22,448 nucleotides of DNA, from positions 1-22,448 of the forward strand of contig JAFALX010000099.1 in the NCBI GenBank assembly GCA_019234035.1. Reading direction: 5' to 3'. A program made the translations under genes and the position numbers. A model generated the notes under the pieces. The model had not been told where the DNA came from and ran no database searches. It saw nothing but the letters and a program-made list of their open reading frames with translations. How positions within the stretch are numbered: position 1 is the stretch's first letter; each line of letters begins with the position of its first letter. This stretch comes from Candidatus Dormiibacterota bacterium. GTDB lineage: Bacteria > Chloroflexota > Dormibacteria > Aeolococcales > Aeolococcaceae. Below are positions 13,826 to 21,813 of this stretch, piece by piece.

Positions 13826-14995
13826 TTACCGTTGAACCACCATGGCGATGCCCTGGCCGCCGCCGATGCACAGTGCGGCGAGACCGAGGTGCACGTCACG
13901 CTTGATCATCTCGTGCAGCAGCGTCACGAGCACGCGCGTGCCGCTGGCGCCGATGGGGTGACCGAGGGCGATCGCCCCGCCGTTGACGTTGAGCTTCTCG
14001 TCCGGGATCGCGAGCTCGCGGCCCACCGCGCATGACTGCGCCGCAAACGCCTCGTTGAGCTCGAAGAGCTCGATGTCCTTGAGCTCGAGGCCTGCCTTCT
14101 GTAACGCCAGCTTCACCGCGGGCACCGGCCCCATGCCCATGATCCGCGGCGGCACACCCGCGCTCGCGTAGCTGCGGATCCGCGCCAGTGGCTGAGCCGC
14201 GTCGCGCTCTGCGCGCGCGGCGCTCATCACCACGACCGCCGCCGCACCGTCGTTGATGCCGCTGGCATTTCCCGCGGTGACGCTGCCATCCTTGGCGAAC
14301 GCGGGACGCAGCCCGGCAAGCGTCTCGACGGTCGTTCCCACGCGCGGATGCTCATCGGTGTCGATGAGCACCTCCTCCTTCTTGCGTTTCACCGCAACGG
14401 GCACGATCTCGTCGCGGAAGCGACCGGCAGCGATCGCCGCCTCCGCCTTTTGCTGCGACGCGGCGGCGAACGTATCCTGGTCCTCGCGCGACACCTCGAA
14501 CTCGCGGGCGATGTTCTCCGCGGTGGTGCCCATGTGGCAGTCGTCGAAGGCGCACCAGAGCCCGTCACGGATCATCTCGTCGACCAGCGTCGCATCGCCG
14601 AGCCGGTAGCCGAACCGCGCGCGGTCCATGAGATACGGCGCGCGCGACATGTTCTCCATGCCGCCCGCGACGACGCACTCGGCGTCGCCCGCACGAATCG
14701 CCTGCGCCGCAAGCACAACTGTCTCGAGTCCGCTGCCGCACACCTTGTTGACGGTGGTCGCCGGCACGGAATCGGGAAGACCGGCGTTGATGGACGACTG
14801 CCGAGCTGTGTTCTGCCCGAGCCCGGCCTGGAGCACGTTGCCCATGAACACCTCGTCGACGTCCTCGACGTTCGCCCGGCGCAGCGCTTCGCGCACGGCG
14901 GTCGCGCCCAGCTCGGTGGCGGGAACATCGGCAAACACACCGCCCAACGTGCCCACCGCAGTTCTCACCGCGCTGACGATGACTGCGTCTTCCAT
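13826..14995 (-). CDS. Thiolase (acetyl-CoA C-acyltransferase)
   Basis: 389 residues, full length for the family. It catalyses reversible Claisen condensation or thiolytic cleavage of 3-ketoacyl-CoA. Features are MEDAVIVSAVRTAVGTLGG, QNTARQSSINAGLP, nucleophile Cys86 in TVNKVCGSGLE, VAGGMENMSRAPYLM, NASGINDGAAAVVVMSA, ELNEAFAAQSCAV, NVNGGAIALGHPIGASGTR (catalytic His346) and general acid/base Cys376 in LCIGGGQGIAMV. The four-residue insertions of degradative fatty-acid complexes are not obvious, so acetoacetyl-CoA thiolase or a medium-chain beta-ketothiolase are both possible. The start is the ATG at 14993-14995, with a TATAGT -10 element 14 nt upstream. With etfAB it points to acyl-CoA or ketone metabolism. 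It is monocistronic, convergent with the deacetylase. Confidence 0.95.
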   Translation of the reverse strand: MEDAVIVSAVRTAVGTLGGVFADVPATELGATAVREALRRANVEDVDEVFMGNVLQAGLGQNTARQSSINAGLPDSVPATTVNKVCGSGLETVVLAAQAIRAGDAECVVAGGMENMSRAPYLMDRARFGYRLGDATLVDEMIRDGLWCAFDDCHMGTTAENIAREFEVSREDQDTFAAASQQKAEAAIAAGRFRDEIVPVAVKRKKEEVLIDTDEHPRVGTTVETLAGLRPAFAKDGSVTAGNASGINDGAAAVVVMSAARAERDAAQPLARIRSYASAGVPPRIMGMGPVPAVKLALQKAGLELKDIELFELNEAFAAQSCAVGRELAIPDEKLNVNGGAIALGHPIGASGTRVLVTLLHEMIKRDVHLGLAALCIGGGQGIAMVVQR

Positions 14996-15009
14996 GTCGT
15001 CTCAGCCCC

Positions 15010-15015
15010 ACTATA
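15010..15015 (-). promoter_or_regulatory. Probable -10 element TATAGT of the thiolase
   Basis: On the minus strand TATAGT precedes the thiolase ATG by 14 nt, implying a leader of about 7 nt. The region where the -35 should be is the GC repeat at 15020-15045. Confidence 0.45.
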
Positions 15016-15023
15016 CCCACGCG

Positions 15024-15041
15024 CCCGGGTGTCCCCGGGTG
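15024..15041. promoter_or_regulatory. Direct repeat CCCGGGTG-TC-CCCGGGTG in the divergent promoter gap
   Basis: Two identical 8-mers with a 10-nt period, one helical turn, between the divergent thiolase and the 584-residue gene. The flanks CGCGC and GCGCG (15020-15045) also make an imperfect hairpin. It overlaps the expected thiolase -35 position. A regulator site is plausible but unproven in such GC-rich DNA. Confidence 0.3.
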
Positions 15042-15057
15042 CGCGACGATACGTCTG

Positions 15058-16812
15058 ATGGCACTCCACGAGCTCCGCAGGCCGGCGAGCGGTTCGCCGT
15101 TGCTGCGTCCGACGGCCCCGGCGCCGACCGAGCGCGAGGCCGAGGTCGCCGAGGCCGTCGAGGTCTATCACCGCACCTACACCACCGTGTTGCGGAGCAG
15201 CGGCGAGACCGCGCTGCGCGTGCTCGAGCCTTCGCACAAGGCCATGGGGTCGAGCCTCCACCAGCTGGCCGCGTCGCCGGAGCTGGACCTCGGCGCCTTC
15301 CTCTACTCCCTGCGCCGGCTGCCCGACGCCATCCATCGCGCGCAGCGCGTGCTGATGGGGCAGTCGGCCGAGGTGTTCGCCCAGCGCGGGCACCGCGCGG
15401 TGACCGACTGGACCCAGGTCGAAGCGCCGGGCCGGCGGCGCCGCTGGTACGACGACGGCAGCGGCACGCTCGCGGTGCTCATCGCCAGCGCGTCGGACGT
15501 CGACGACCTCGTGCCCACGATGGTCGCGTTTCAGATCGAGTGGAACAAGCTGCACGCCAAGCTCCGCAACTGCACGCGCGAGGAGCTGCTGGCGCTGCAG
15601 CCGTTCGGCTGCGCGGAGCTGTGCGGCGGGTCGACCGACGACTGGGAGCAGCTGCGTGAGGTCTGGGGCACGGGGATGAGTGCGCGTCTCGCCGACATCG
15701 CGCAGCGTCCGATGGCGCTCCGCGCGCGGATGCTCGGCGGCACCGAGGTCGGCTACGCACGCGTGACGCGCCGCTGGTGGCAGCAGGTCGAAGGGATCAT
15801 GCGATCCGAGTCGCTGCTCAAGCGGCCCGTGTACTTCGTGAGCAGCAACTCGCACTCGCTGGCGAACCTCGTCACCGGGGTCGCGCCGCGCAACGAGGAT
15901 CGCATCGCCGAGTGGGTCGGCGAGCATGGTCCGCCCGAGCTGCAGCAGGAGCTGCAGCGCTTTCGCGACGGCGCGGGCGAGGGAGACTGGCACAACTTCC
16001 TGTACTACGCGGCGCGGCAGCATCTGCGCCACGCGCGGGAACCCGACCGTGTGGCGCTGCGCCGCAGCGAACGCGAGGCGGGCGTCCTCAGTGTGCCGAG
16101 CCGCACCGCGCTCGACGTCGCCGCGCAGGTGATCCCGCTCGACCGGCTCAACATCGCGAACTTCGACGACCGGCTCGGCAGCATCGACGCTGCGGCGCTC
16201 GCCGCAACCAACGCCGTGGTCGTGAACATCGACTATCCGCTCGGGCTTGCGGCGTACAACATCCTGCGCGAGGTGGCGGAGACCGCGTCCGACCTCCGCG
16301 GCGTGTACGTGCTCGGCAAGGCCGCGACGCTCAACGCGGACGTCGGTGACGTGATGATCAGCAGCGTCATCCACGACGAGCACAGCGGCTCGACGTACTG
16401 GCTCGACAACGTCTTCACGGTCGCGGACATCGCGCCGTACCTGAAGTTCGGCAGCGGGCTCGACAACCAGCGCGCCGTGAGCGTCAAGGGCACGTTCCTG
16501 CAGAACCGCGGGTATCTCGACTTCTATTACCGCGAGGCGTTCACCGTCGTCGAGATGGAGGCGGGTCCGTACTGTGCGGCGATGTACGAGCTCACCGAGC
16601 CGTCGCGGTATCCGATCGGCGAACCCGTCAACTTCTCGAAGCTGCCGATCGACTTCGGGATCATCCACTACGCGTCGGACACGCCGTACACGCAGGCGCG
16701 CACGCTCGGCGCGCGCGGACTCTCGTACTTCGGGATGGACTCGACCTATGCGTCGTCGATCGCAATCCTGCGGCGCATCCTCAGCAGGGAACGAGCCCTC
16801 ACCGGGGAGTGA
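15058..16812 (+). CDS. Uncharacterised 584-residue protein with nucleosidase-like C-terminal half
   Basis: No signal peptide or membrane helices. The N-terminal ~1-250 is helical and charged (AEAVEVYHRTYTTVLRSSGE, QIEWNKLHAKLRNCTREELL). A segment at residues 257-274 (RPVYFVSSNSHSLANLVTG) looks like a conserved beta-strand plus loop. The C-terminal half (~380-575) reads like a PNP/UDP-phosphorylase or AMP-nucleosidase fold: NAVVVNIDYPLGLAAYNIL (385-403), GVYVLGKAATLNADVGDVMI (415-434), VKGTFLQNRGYLDFYYREAF and VVEMEAGPYCAAMYEL (497-512), which recalls the V-x-ME-(S/G)-A purine/ribose-binding motif of that superfamily. This is motif resemblance only; I do not recognise the family and assign no reaction. 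The ATG at 15058 is the first start after the divergent promoter gap, with no clear Shine-Dalgarno sequence. Its stop overlaps the EamA start (GTGA). Confidence 0.8.
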   Translation: MALHELRRPASGSPLLRPTAPAPTEREAEVAEAVEVYHRTYTTVLRSSGETALRVLEPSHKAMGSSLHQLAASPELDLGAFLYSLRRLPDAIHRAQRVLMGQSAEVFAQRGHRAVTDWTQVEAPGRRRRWYDDGSGTLAVLIASASDVDDLVPTMVAFQIEWNKLHAKLRNCTREELLALQPFGCAELCGGSTDDWEQLREVWGTGMSARLADIAQRPMALRARMLGGTEVGYARVTRRWWQQVEGIMRSESLLKRPVYFVSSNSHSLANLVTGVAPRNEDRIAEWVGEHGPPELQQELQRFRDGAGEGDWHNFLYYAARQHLRHAREPDRVALRRSEREAGVLSVPSRTALDVAAQVIPLDRLNIANFDDRLGSIDAAALAATNAVVVNIDYPLGLAAYNILREVAETASDLRGVYVLGKAATLNADVGDVMISSVIHDEHSGSTYWLDNVFTVADIAPYLKFGSGLDNQRAVSVKGTFLQNRGYLDFYYREAFTVVEMEAGPYCAAMYELTEPSRYPIGEPVNFSKLPIDFGIIHYASDTPYTQARTLGARGLSYFGMDSTYASSIAILRRILSRERALTGE

Positions 16813-17738
16813 CCTCGCCGCTCAGCACAGCGGACCGCGCCATGCGGTCGCTCGAGCGCAACGCGACCACAGCGCTGGTGGGTGCGACCGTCGCGGTGTC
16901 GTTCTCCGCAATCTTCATCCGCCTCGCCGACGCAACGCCCGCGACCGTCGTGTGGCTGCGCATGGCGCTGGCCACGGTGCTGCTTCTGCCCTTCGCCGTC
17001 ACGGGATTCACGCGCGGGCCGCGGCTGGCGCGCGTACAGGCGGCGCTGATGGTGCTGGCCGGCGTGCTGCTCGGCGGACACTTCCTGCTCTGGACCGCGT
17101 CACTCGGCCTCACGTCGGTGGCCGCGAGCGTGCTGCTCGTCTCGGTGCATCCACTGCTCGTCGCGCCCGCTGCGCGATGGATGCTCGGCGAGCGCGTCCC
17201 GCTGTTCGCGGTCGCCGGCATCGCGCTCGCGCTCGCCGGCACGCTCGTCACGTGCCTCGGCGACCTGCGCATCAGCTCGAGCGCGCTCGCCGGCGACGGT
17301 CTCGCGCTGGGCGGCGCCGTGTGCCTCGCCGGCTATCTGCTGATCGGCCGCGGGGTACGCGGCTCCATCGGCGTCGCGCCGTACTCGGCGGCGGTGTACG
17401 CGGTCGTTGCGCTGACCGCCGTCGTCACCGCTGCGGCGCAGCGCGGCGTGTCGGTGCCGTCGGGCCGCACGCTCCTGGCGTGTCTTGCCCTCGCGGTGGT
17501 GTGCACCATCGGCGGACACACCGTCTACAACTGGGCGCTCAAGCACGTGCGCGCGCTGGCGGTGTCGACGTCCTTCCTCGGTGAACCGCCGCTTGCCGCA
17601 CTGCTTGCACTCGCAATACTCGGCGACGTCCCGCCGCTTGCGACGGTGCTCGGTGGCGTGCTCATCCTGGCCGGCCTCGCGATCAGCCTGCGCTCACTCG
17701 GCAGCGATCCGCGGGCGCCGGAACCAGCGCTCGAGTGA
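16809..17738 (+). CDS. EamA/DMT-family transporter
   Basis: 309 residues forming an integral membrane protein with about ten hydrophobic helices in two EamA repeats (residues ~22-150 and ~164-295). Signature segments are VSFSAIFIRLADATPATVVW, LRMALATVLLLPF, GGHFLLWTASLGLTSVAASV in repeat 1 and GGHTVYNWALKHVRALAVST, FLGEPPLAALLALAILGD in repeat 2, where the paired G-G-H-x-L/V and L-x-x-x-x-x-A-S helices show the internal duplication. DMT transporters of this type move amino acids, nucleotide sugars or other metabolites; the substrate cannot be inferred. GTG at 16809 overlaps the stop of the 584-residue protein (GTGA), so the two are co-translated and the transporter may carry that protein's substrate or product. 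Confidence 0.92.
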   Translation: MTSPLSTADRAMRSLERNATTALVGATVAVSFSAIFIRLADATPATVVWLRMALATVLLLPFAVTGFTRGPRLARVQAALMVLAGVLLGGHFLLWTASLGLTSVAASVLLVSVHPLLVAPAARWMLGERVPLFAVAGIALALAGTLVTCLGDLRISSSALAGDGLALGGAVCLAGYLLIGRGVRGSIGVAPYSAAVYAVVALTAVVTAAAQRGVSVPSGRTLLACLALAVVCTIGGHTVYNWALKHVRALAVSTSFLGEPPLAALLALAILGDVPPLATVLGGVLILAGLAISLRSLGSDPRAPEPALE

Positions 17739-17882
17739 GCCGCGCCGCGCGCGAAATCGAAATCCTGTAACAGTTCGCGACCCGCTGCGAGGCCGGTCCT
17801 ATGCTGCGCCCCGACTGACACAGGAGTTCGGCGACGCCGGTGCGTCCTCCCCGGGTCTCCCCAGAACAAGCCCCACTCAGGA

Positions 17883-20861
17883 ATGCTCACCGTCACGCGC
17901 CGCCGCGTCCTCGTGCTCGCCATCCTCCTTTCGGCAATGGCGGGAGCACTCGCCGGTGTGCGTCTGGTCGCAGCCGACTCGCCGATGCACGGCATCGACG
18001 TGAGCTCGTTCCAGGGCTCGATCAACTGGAATGCCGTCGCGTCGGGAGGCATCTCGTTCGCGTACATCCGCGCCGGCGAGGGCACCAGCAGTCCTGACGG
18101 TGACTTTCAGCAGAACTGGAACGGCGCGATGAGCGCCGGCATCAAGGTCGGCGCGTACCTGTACTTCCATCCGTCGGAGGATCCGAACGCGCAGGCGGAC
18201 CTGCTCCTGCAACAGCTGCAGTCGGTGAGCTTCGGCCCGGGACAGATCAACCCGGCGATCGACGTCGAGACGACAGACGGGCTCGGTCCGGTGGCGGTGG
18301 CGGCCGCGCTGGGCGCGATGGTCAATGACTTGAACGCCGCCCTCGGGCAGCTGCCGACGATATACACCGCGCCCTCGTGGTGGGACGGCAACGTGCAGTC
18401 GGGCGCATTCGCGAACGACCCGCTGTGGGTGGCCAACTGGTGCACGGGGTGCAGCGGTCCGTCGACTCCGGCGAACAACTGGGGCGGATACGGCTGGCAG
18501 GCGTGGCAGTACACGTCGAGCGGCTCCGTCGGCGGCATCGCCGGCAACGTCGATGCGGACGTCGGCAACCCGGCCGTGCCGACGTACGCGGGCGCGACGC
18601 CCCCCGGTGTCAGCGGCGGCATCGCGCTTCGCGCCGACGGCAAGTCCGGGTACACGGTCGACGGCCAGGGCCGCATCACATCGTTCGGAGGCGCGCCCGC
18701 CGTGACGTCGCCCGCCACGTGGCCGTACACCAACATCGTTCGCGGCATCGTGCTGCGCAGCGACGGTGCGAGCGGCTACACGCTCGACGGCTTCGGCGGA
18801 CTGCACCCGTTCGGCGGCGCGCCGGCGCTCGCGAACTCCGCGTACTGGCCCAACTGGGACATCGCGCGCGGACTTGTGCTCGACCCCGATGGGCTGGGGG
18901 GACAGGTCCTCGACGGCTACGGCGGCATTCATCCCTTCGGCAACGCGCCCACGCTGTCCACCTCCAGCTACTGGCCGTACTGGGACATCGCGCGCGGGAT
19001 CGCGCTCGACCCCGACGGCAACGGGGGGCAGATCGTCGACGGCTACGGCGGCATCCACCCGTTCGGCAACGCAGCCACCTTCGGGTCCACGGGCTACTGG
19101 GCCGGCTGGGACATCGCGCGTGGCATCGCGCTCCTGCCCTCCGGAAGCGGCGGATACGTGCTCGACGGGCTTGGCGGCCTGCACCCCTTCGGCAGCGGCA
19201 CCTCGACGCTGTACGGCGCGCCGTATCACTCCGGCACCGACAGCGCGCGTGGCATCGCGCTTGTGTCGTGCGGCAACCCGGGAGTGCTGTGCGCCGCGCT
19301 GCGCACCGCCGCGTTCAAGGGGACTCCCGGCGGCGCCACGCTGATCACCAACGTCGTGCCGAATGACAGCGGCGGCGTGGCGCTGCGGAGCGATGGCGTC
19401 TCCGGATATGCCGTCGACGGCTCCGGCAGCATCGTCGCCTTCGGCGGCGCGCCGGCGGTGGCACAGCCAAGCGGGTTCACCGGCGGCGACATCGCGCGCG
19501 GGATCGTGCTGCGGTCCGACGGCGTCTCCGGCTACGTCATGGACGGCTACGGGACGCTGCACCCCTTCGGGAGCGCGCCGACGCTGCCCAACACCCCCTA
19601 CTGGCCGGGATGGGACATCGCGCGCGGCATCGCGCTCGACTCAGATGGACTCGGCGGTCAGATCCTCGACGGCTATGGCGGCGTGCACCCGTTCGGCAAC
19701 GCCACAACGCTCTCGACCACGGCGTACTGGTCGGGCTGGGACATCGCGCGCGGGCTCGCGCTCGACCCGGGTGGACAGGGCGGCCAGATGGTTGACGGTT
19801 ACGGTGGTGTGCACCCGTTCGGCAACGCCGTGACGCCGAGCGTGAGCGCGTACTGGTCGGGCAACGACTTCGCCCGCGGCATCACGCTGCTGCCGAGCGG
19901 CAGCGGTGGCTACGTCCTCGACGGCTACGGCGGCGTGCATCCCTTCGGCACCGGGGTGCCGTACCTGCAGGGCGCGCCGTACCACAACACGCTCGACACC
20001 GCGCGCGGTGTCGCCGCCGGCTCATGCCTCGGCGCGCACACCTGCGTCGTGGAGCGGACCGCAGCCTGGATGGGGTCGAGTGAGGCGCTGACACGTGCGG
20101 ACGACACAACGACGTATGTCGAGGGCGGTGTGGCGCTCCGCAGCGACGGCACGTCCGGCTACACCGTGGACGAGCACGGCGACATCACGGCGTTCGGTGG
20201 CGCACCGGCGGTGACGCCGAGCGCGACGTGGACCTCGAACCTGACACGCGGCATCGCGCTGCGCTCCGATGGCGTCAGCGGTTACGTGCTGGACGGCTAT
20301 GGCGGCCTGCACCCGTTCGGCGGCGCACCGGCGCTCGCCACGACGGGGTCATGGCCGAGCTGGGACATCGCGAGGGGCATCGTGCTCGACGCGGACGGTC
20401 TTGGTGGTCAGGTCCTCGACGGGTACGGTGGTGTGCATCCGTTCGGCAACGCGCCGGCGCTTGCGGTGACGGGGTACTGGCGCGGCTGGGACATCGCCCG
20501 CGCCATCGCGCTGCTGCCGTCGGGAGCCGGCGGCTACGTTCTGGACGGGTATGGCGGGATTTCGCCGTTCGGCACCGCGCCGCGGCTCACGTCGACCGCG
20601 TACTGGTACGGCTGGGACATCGCGCGCGGCATCGCGCTGCTCCCGTCGGGAACCGGTGGCTATGTGCTCGACGGATTCGGCGGCGTGCATGCGATGGGAT
20701 CGGCGCCGGCAGCACCGAGCCCGTCGTACAACTCGAGCGTCGACGCGGCGCGCGGCATCAGCGTGGTGGCATGCAGCCCGGTGGCGTGCGGCGTGGTCGA
20801 CTCGCTCGCCGGACGCTACCCCAACCCAGAGGACGGGACGGCCACCTTCACCGTTCCGTAG
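17883..20861 (+). CDS. Secreted GH25 muramidase with 18 tandem propeller-like repeats
   Basis: 992 residues. Residues 1-31 form a signal peptide (TRRRVLVLAILLSAMAGALAG, cleavage near VAADS). Residues ~36-232 are a GH25 lysozyme domain that cleaves the MurNAc-GlcNAc glycan backbone: HGIDVSSFQGSINW (Asp39), FAYIRAGEG, GAYLYFHPSEDPNAQA, the catalytic AIDVET pair (Asp127, Glu129), PTIYTAPSWW and WQAWQYTSSGSVGGIAGNVD (Asp224). Residues 245-992 are 18 units of ~42 residues (annotated separately), likely a wall- or glycan-binding platform. The ATG at 17883 is chosen because it yields a complete signal peptide. The 144-nt gap upstream has TATGCT at 17800-17805 as a possible -10 and a hairpin-prone GGAG...CGGCGACGCCG...CTCC segment at ~17823-17857. 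The gene is convergent with the UDP-sugar operon, 10 nt away. Confidence 0.93.
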   Translation: MLTVTRRRVLVLAILLSAMAGALAGVRLVAADSPMHGIDVSSFQGSINWNAVASGGISFAYIRAGEGTSSPDGDFQQNWNGAMSAGIKVGAYLYFHPSEDPNAQADLLLQQLQSVSFGPGQINPAIDVETTDGLGPVAVAAALGAMVNDLNAALGQLPTIYTAPSWWDGNVQSGAFANDPLWVANWCTGCSGPSTPANNWGGYGWQAWQYTSSGSVGGIAGNVDADVGNPAVPTYAGATPPGVSGGIALRADGKSGYTVDGQGRITSFGGAPAVTSPATWPYTNIVRGIVLRSDGASGYTLDGFGGLHPFGGAPALANSAYWPNWDIARGLVLDPDGLGGQVLDGYGGIHPFGNAPTLSTSSYWPYWDIARGIALDPDGNGGQIVDGYGGIHPFGNAATFGSTGYWAGWDIARGIALLPSGSGGYVLDGLGGLHPFGSGTSTLYGAPYHSGTDSARGIALVSCGNPGVLCAALRTAAFKGTPGGATLITNVVPNDSGGVALRSDGVSGYAVDGSGSIVAFGGAPAVAQPSGFTGGDIARGIVLRSDGVSGYVMDGYGTLHPFGSAPTLPNTPYWPGWDIARGIALDSDGLGGQILDGYGGVHPFGNATTLSTTAYWSGWDIARGLALDPGGQGGQMVDGYGGVHPFGNAVTPSVSAYWSGNDFARGITLLPSGSGGYVLDGYGGVHPFGTGVPYLQGAPYHNTLDTARGVAAGSCLGAHTCVVERTAAWMGSSEALTRADDTTTYVEGGVALRSDGTSGYTVDEHGDITAFGGAPAVTPSATWTSNLTRGIALRSDGVSGYVLDGYGGLHPFGGAPALATTGSWPSWDIARGIVLDADGLGGQVLDGYGGVHPFGNAPALAVTGYWRGWDIARAIALLPSGAGGYVLDGYGGISPFGTAPRLTSTAYWYGWDIARGIALLPSGTGGYVLDGFGGVHAMGSAPAAPSPSYNSSVDAARGISVVACSPVACGVVDSLAGRYPNPEDGTATFTVP
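18615..20858 (+). repeat. 18 tandem ~126-bp coding repeats in three blocks of six
   Basis: Unit consensus at protein level: R-G-I-A-L-x-x-D-G-x-G-G-Q/Y-V-L-D-G-Y-G-G-V-H-P-F-G-x-A-P-x-L-x-x-x-x-Y-W-x-G-W-D-I-A. Block A spans 18615-19370, B 19371-20123 and C 20124-20858 (252, 251 and 245 residues). Each block opens with a divergent unit lacking HPFG (GGxALRxDGxSGY-x-VD...FGGAPAV) and closes with a degenerate unit that carries two Cys. Units at the same position of different blocks resemble each other (for example LRSDGVSGYV at position 2, LDxDGLGGQ at position 3), showing that whole six-unit blocks were duplicated. Confidence 0.88.
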
Positions 20862-20872
20862 CGCGGTGCGCT
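20860..20872. terminator. Minimal hairpin between convergent stop codons
   Basis: AGCGC, loop GGT, GCGCT: five base pairs spanning the 10-nt gap between the muramidase stop and the decarboxylase stop. It is the only secondary structure in the gap; its strength as a terminator is doubtful. Confidence 0.25.
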
Positions 20873-21813
20873 CAGTGTTTGCTCCGCACCGACCTGATCG
20901 TCCGCCACCAGTCGAGCGTCCTCGACAGGCCCTCGTCCAGCGGCGTTGTCGGCGTCCAGCCGAGGGATTCGAGCGCGCGCGTCACATCGGGGCAGCGGCG
21001 CTGCGGATCGTCCTCAGGCAGCGGGAGATAGTCGATGTGGTCCTCGGCGATCCCGCTGAGCCTGGCCACCCGACGCGCCAGCTCGAGCATGGTCACCTCC
21101 TCGGGACTGCCCAGGTTCACGGGGCGAGTCTCACGGGACGCGAGGAGCAGGAGCACGCCGGCCACCAGATCGTCGACGTAGCACAGGCTGCGCGTCTGGC
21201 TGCCGTCGCCGTACACCGTGAGCCGTTGGCCGGCGAGCGCCTGTGAGAAAAAGTTCGGCACGGCGCGACCGTCGCTCGGGCGCATGCGCGAGCCGTACGT
21301 GTTGAAGATGCGCACGATGCGCGTGTCCAGCCCATCGCGGTGGTACGCCATCGTGTACGCCTCGGCACACCGCTTCGCCTCGTCGTAGACGCTGCGCGGC
21401 CCGATGGGATTCACATTGCCCCAGTAGTCCTCGCGCTGCGGGTGCTCCAGCGGATCGCCGTATATCTCGGATGTCGACGCGAGCAGGAACCGCGCGCGTT
21501 TCTCGGCCGCCAGGCGCAGCATCGCCCGCGTGCCGGCCGTGCCGACGTCGAGTGTGGCGATGGGAAACGCGCTGTAGTCGGGCGGTGACGCCGGCGACGC
21601 GAAGTGCAGCACGGCATCGACCGGGCCCTCGATCTCGACGCCGTTGGTGACGTCGCGCTCGAGAAATGTCGCCGCATCGCCGATCTCCCTCAGGTTCTCG
21701 GCGTTGCCGGTGAGCAGGTTGTCGACCACCACGACATCGTCGCCGCGCGTCACAAACGCTTCGGCGATGTGCGAGCCGACGAACCCAGCACCTCCGGTGA
21801 GGACGACCCTCAC
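20872..21813 (-). CDS. uxs: UDP-glucuronate decarboxylase (UDP-xylose synthase)
   Basis: 313-residue extended short-chain dehydrogenase that would convert UDP-glucuronate to UDP-xylose and CO2 via a 4-keto intermediate. It has the NAD-binding GGAGFVGSH (residues 7-15), DNLLTGNAENL, ASPASPPDY, LASTSEIYGDPLEHPQ, YWGNVNPIGPRSVYDEAKR (catalytic Tyr143 and Lys147), VRIFNTYGSRMRPSDGRAVP, LTVYGDGSQTRSLCYVDDLV and INLG-like PVNLGSPEE. The ASPASP, E-D-Y-W-G-N-V-N-P-I-G and R-S-x-Y-D-E-x-K strings are typical of UXS rather than of UDP-glucose 4-epimerase or dTDP-glucose dehydratase. The start is GTG at 21811-21813, overlapping the UDP-glucose dehydrogenase stop by 4 nt (GTGA). The longer upstream frame is out-of-frame dehydrogenase sequence. 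The adjacent ugd supplies its substrate. Confidence 0.9.
   Translation of the reverse strand: MRVVLTGGAGFVGSHIAEAFVTRGDDVVVVDNLLTGNAENLREIGDAATFLERDVTNGVEIEGPVDAVLHFASPASPPDYSAFPIATLDVGTAGTRAMLRLAAEKRARFLLASTSEIYGDPLEHPQREDYWGNVNPIGPRSVYDEAKRCAEAYTMAYHRDGLDTRIVRIFNTYGSRMRPSDGRAVPNFFSQALAGQRLTVYGDGSQTRSLCYVDDLVAGVLLLLASRETRPVNLGSPEEVTMLELARRVARLSGIAEDHIDYLPLPEDDPQRRCPDVTRALESLGWTPTTPLDEGLSRTLDWWRTIRSVRSKH

Noticed and set aside
14965..16668. 567-codon minus-strand frame opposite the 584-residue protein
   Set aside because: It would overlap the thiolase start region, is Arg/His/Val-rich without motifs, and the plus-strand frame has coherent conserved-looking segments and operon coupling.
17739..17882. 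c-di-AMP (ydaO-type) riboswitch upstream of the muramidase, as seen before many wall hydrolases
   Set aside because: The gap is only 144 nt and lacks the conserved GGGTGAAT-like core; only a small GC hairpin is present.
17877..19562. 561-codon minus-strand frame opposite the muramidase
   Set aside because: Antisense of the repeat region; its apparent internal repeats are a mirror of the real repeats.
18615..20858. CRISPR-like or satellite array
   Set aside because: The period (~126 bp) is in frame, units vary mostly between codons of a continuous protein, and there are no spacers.
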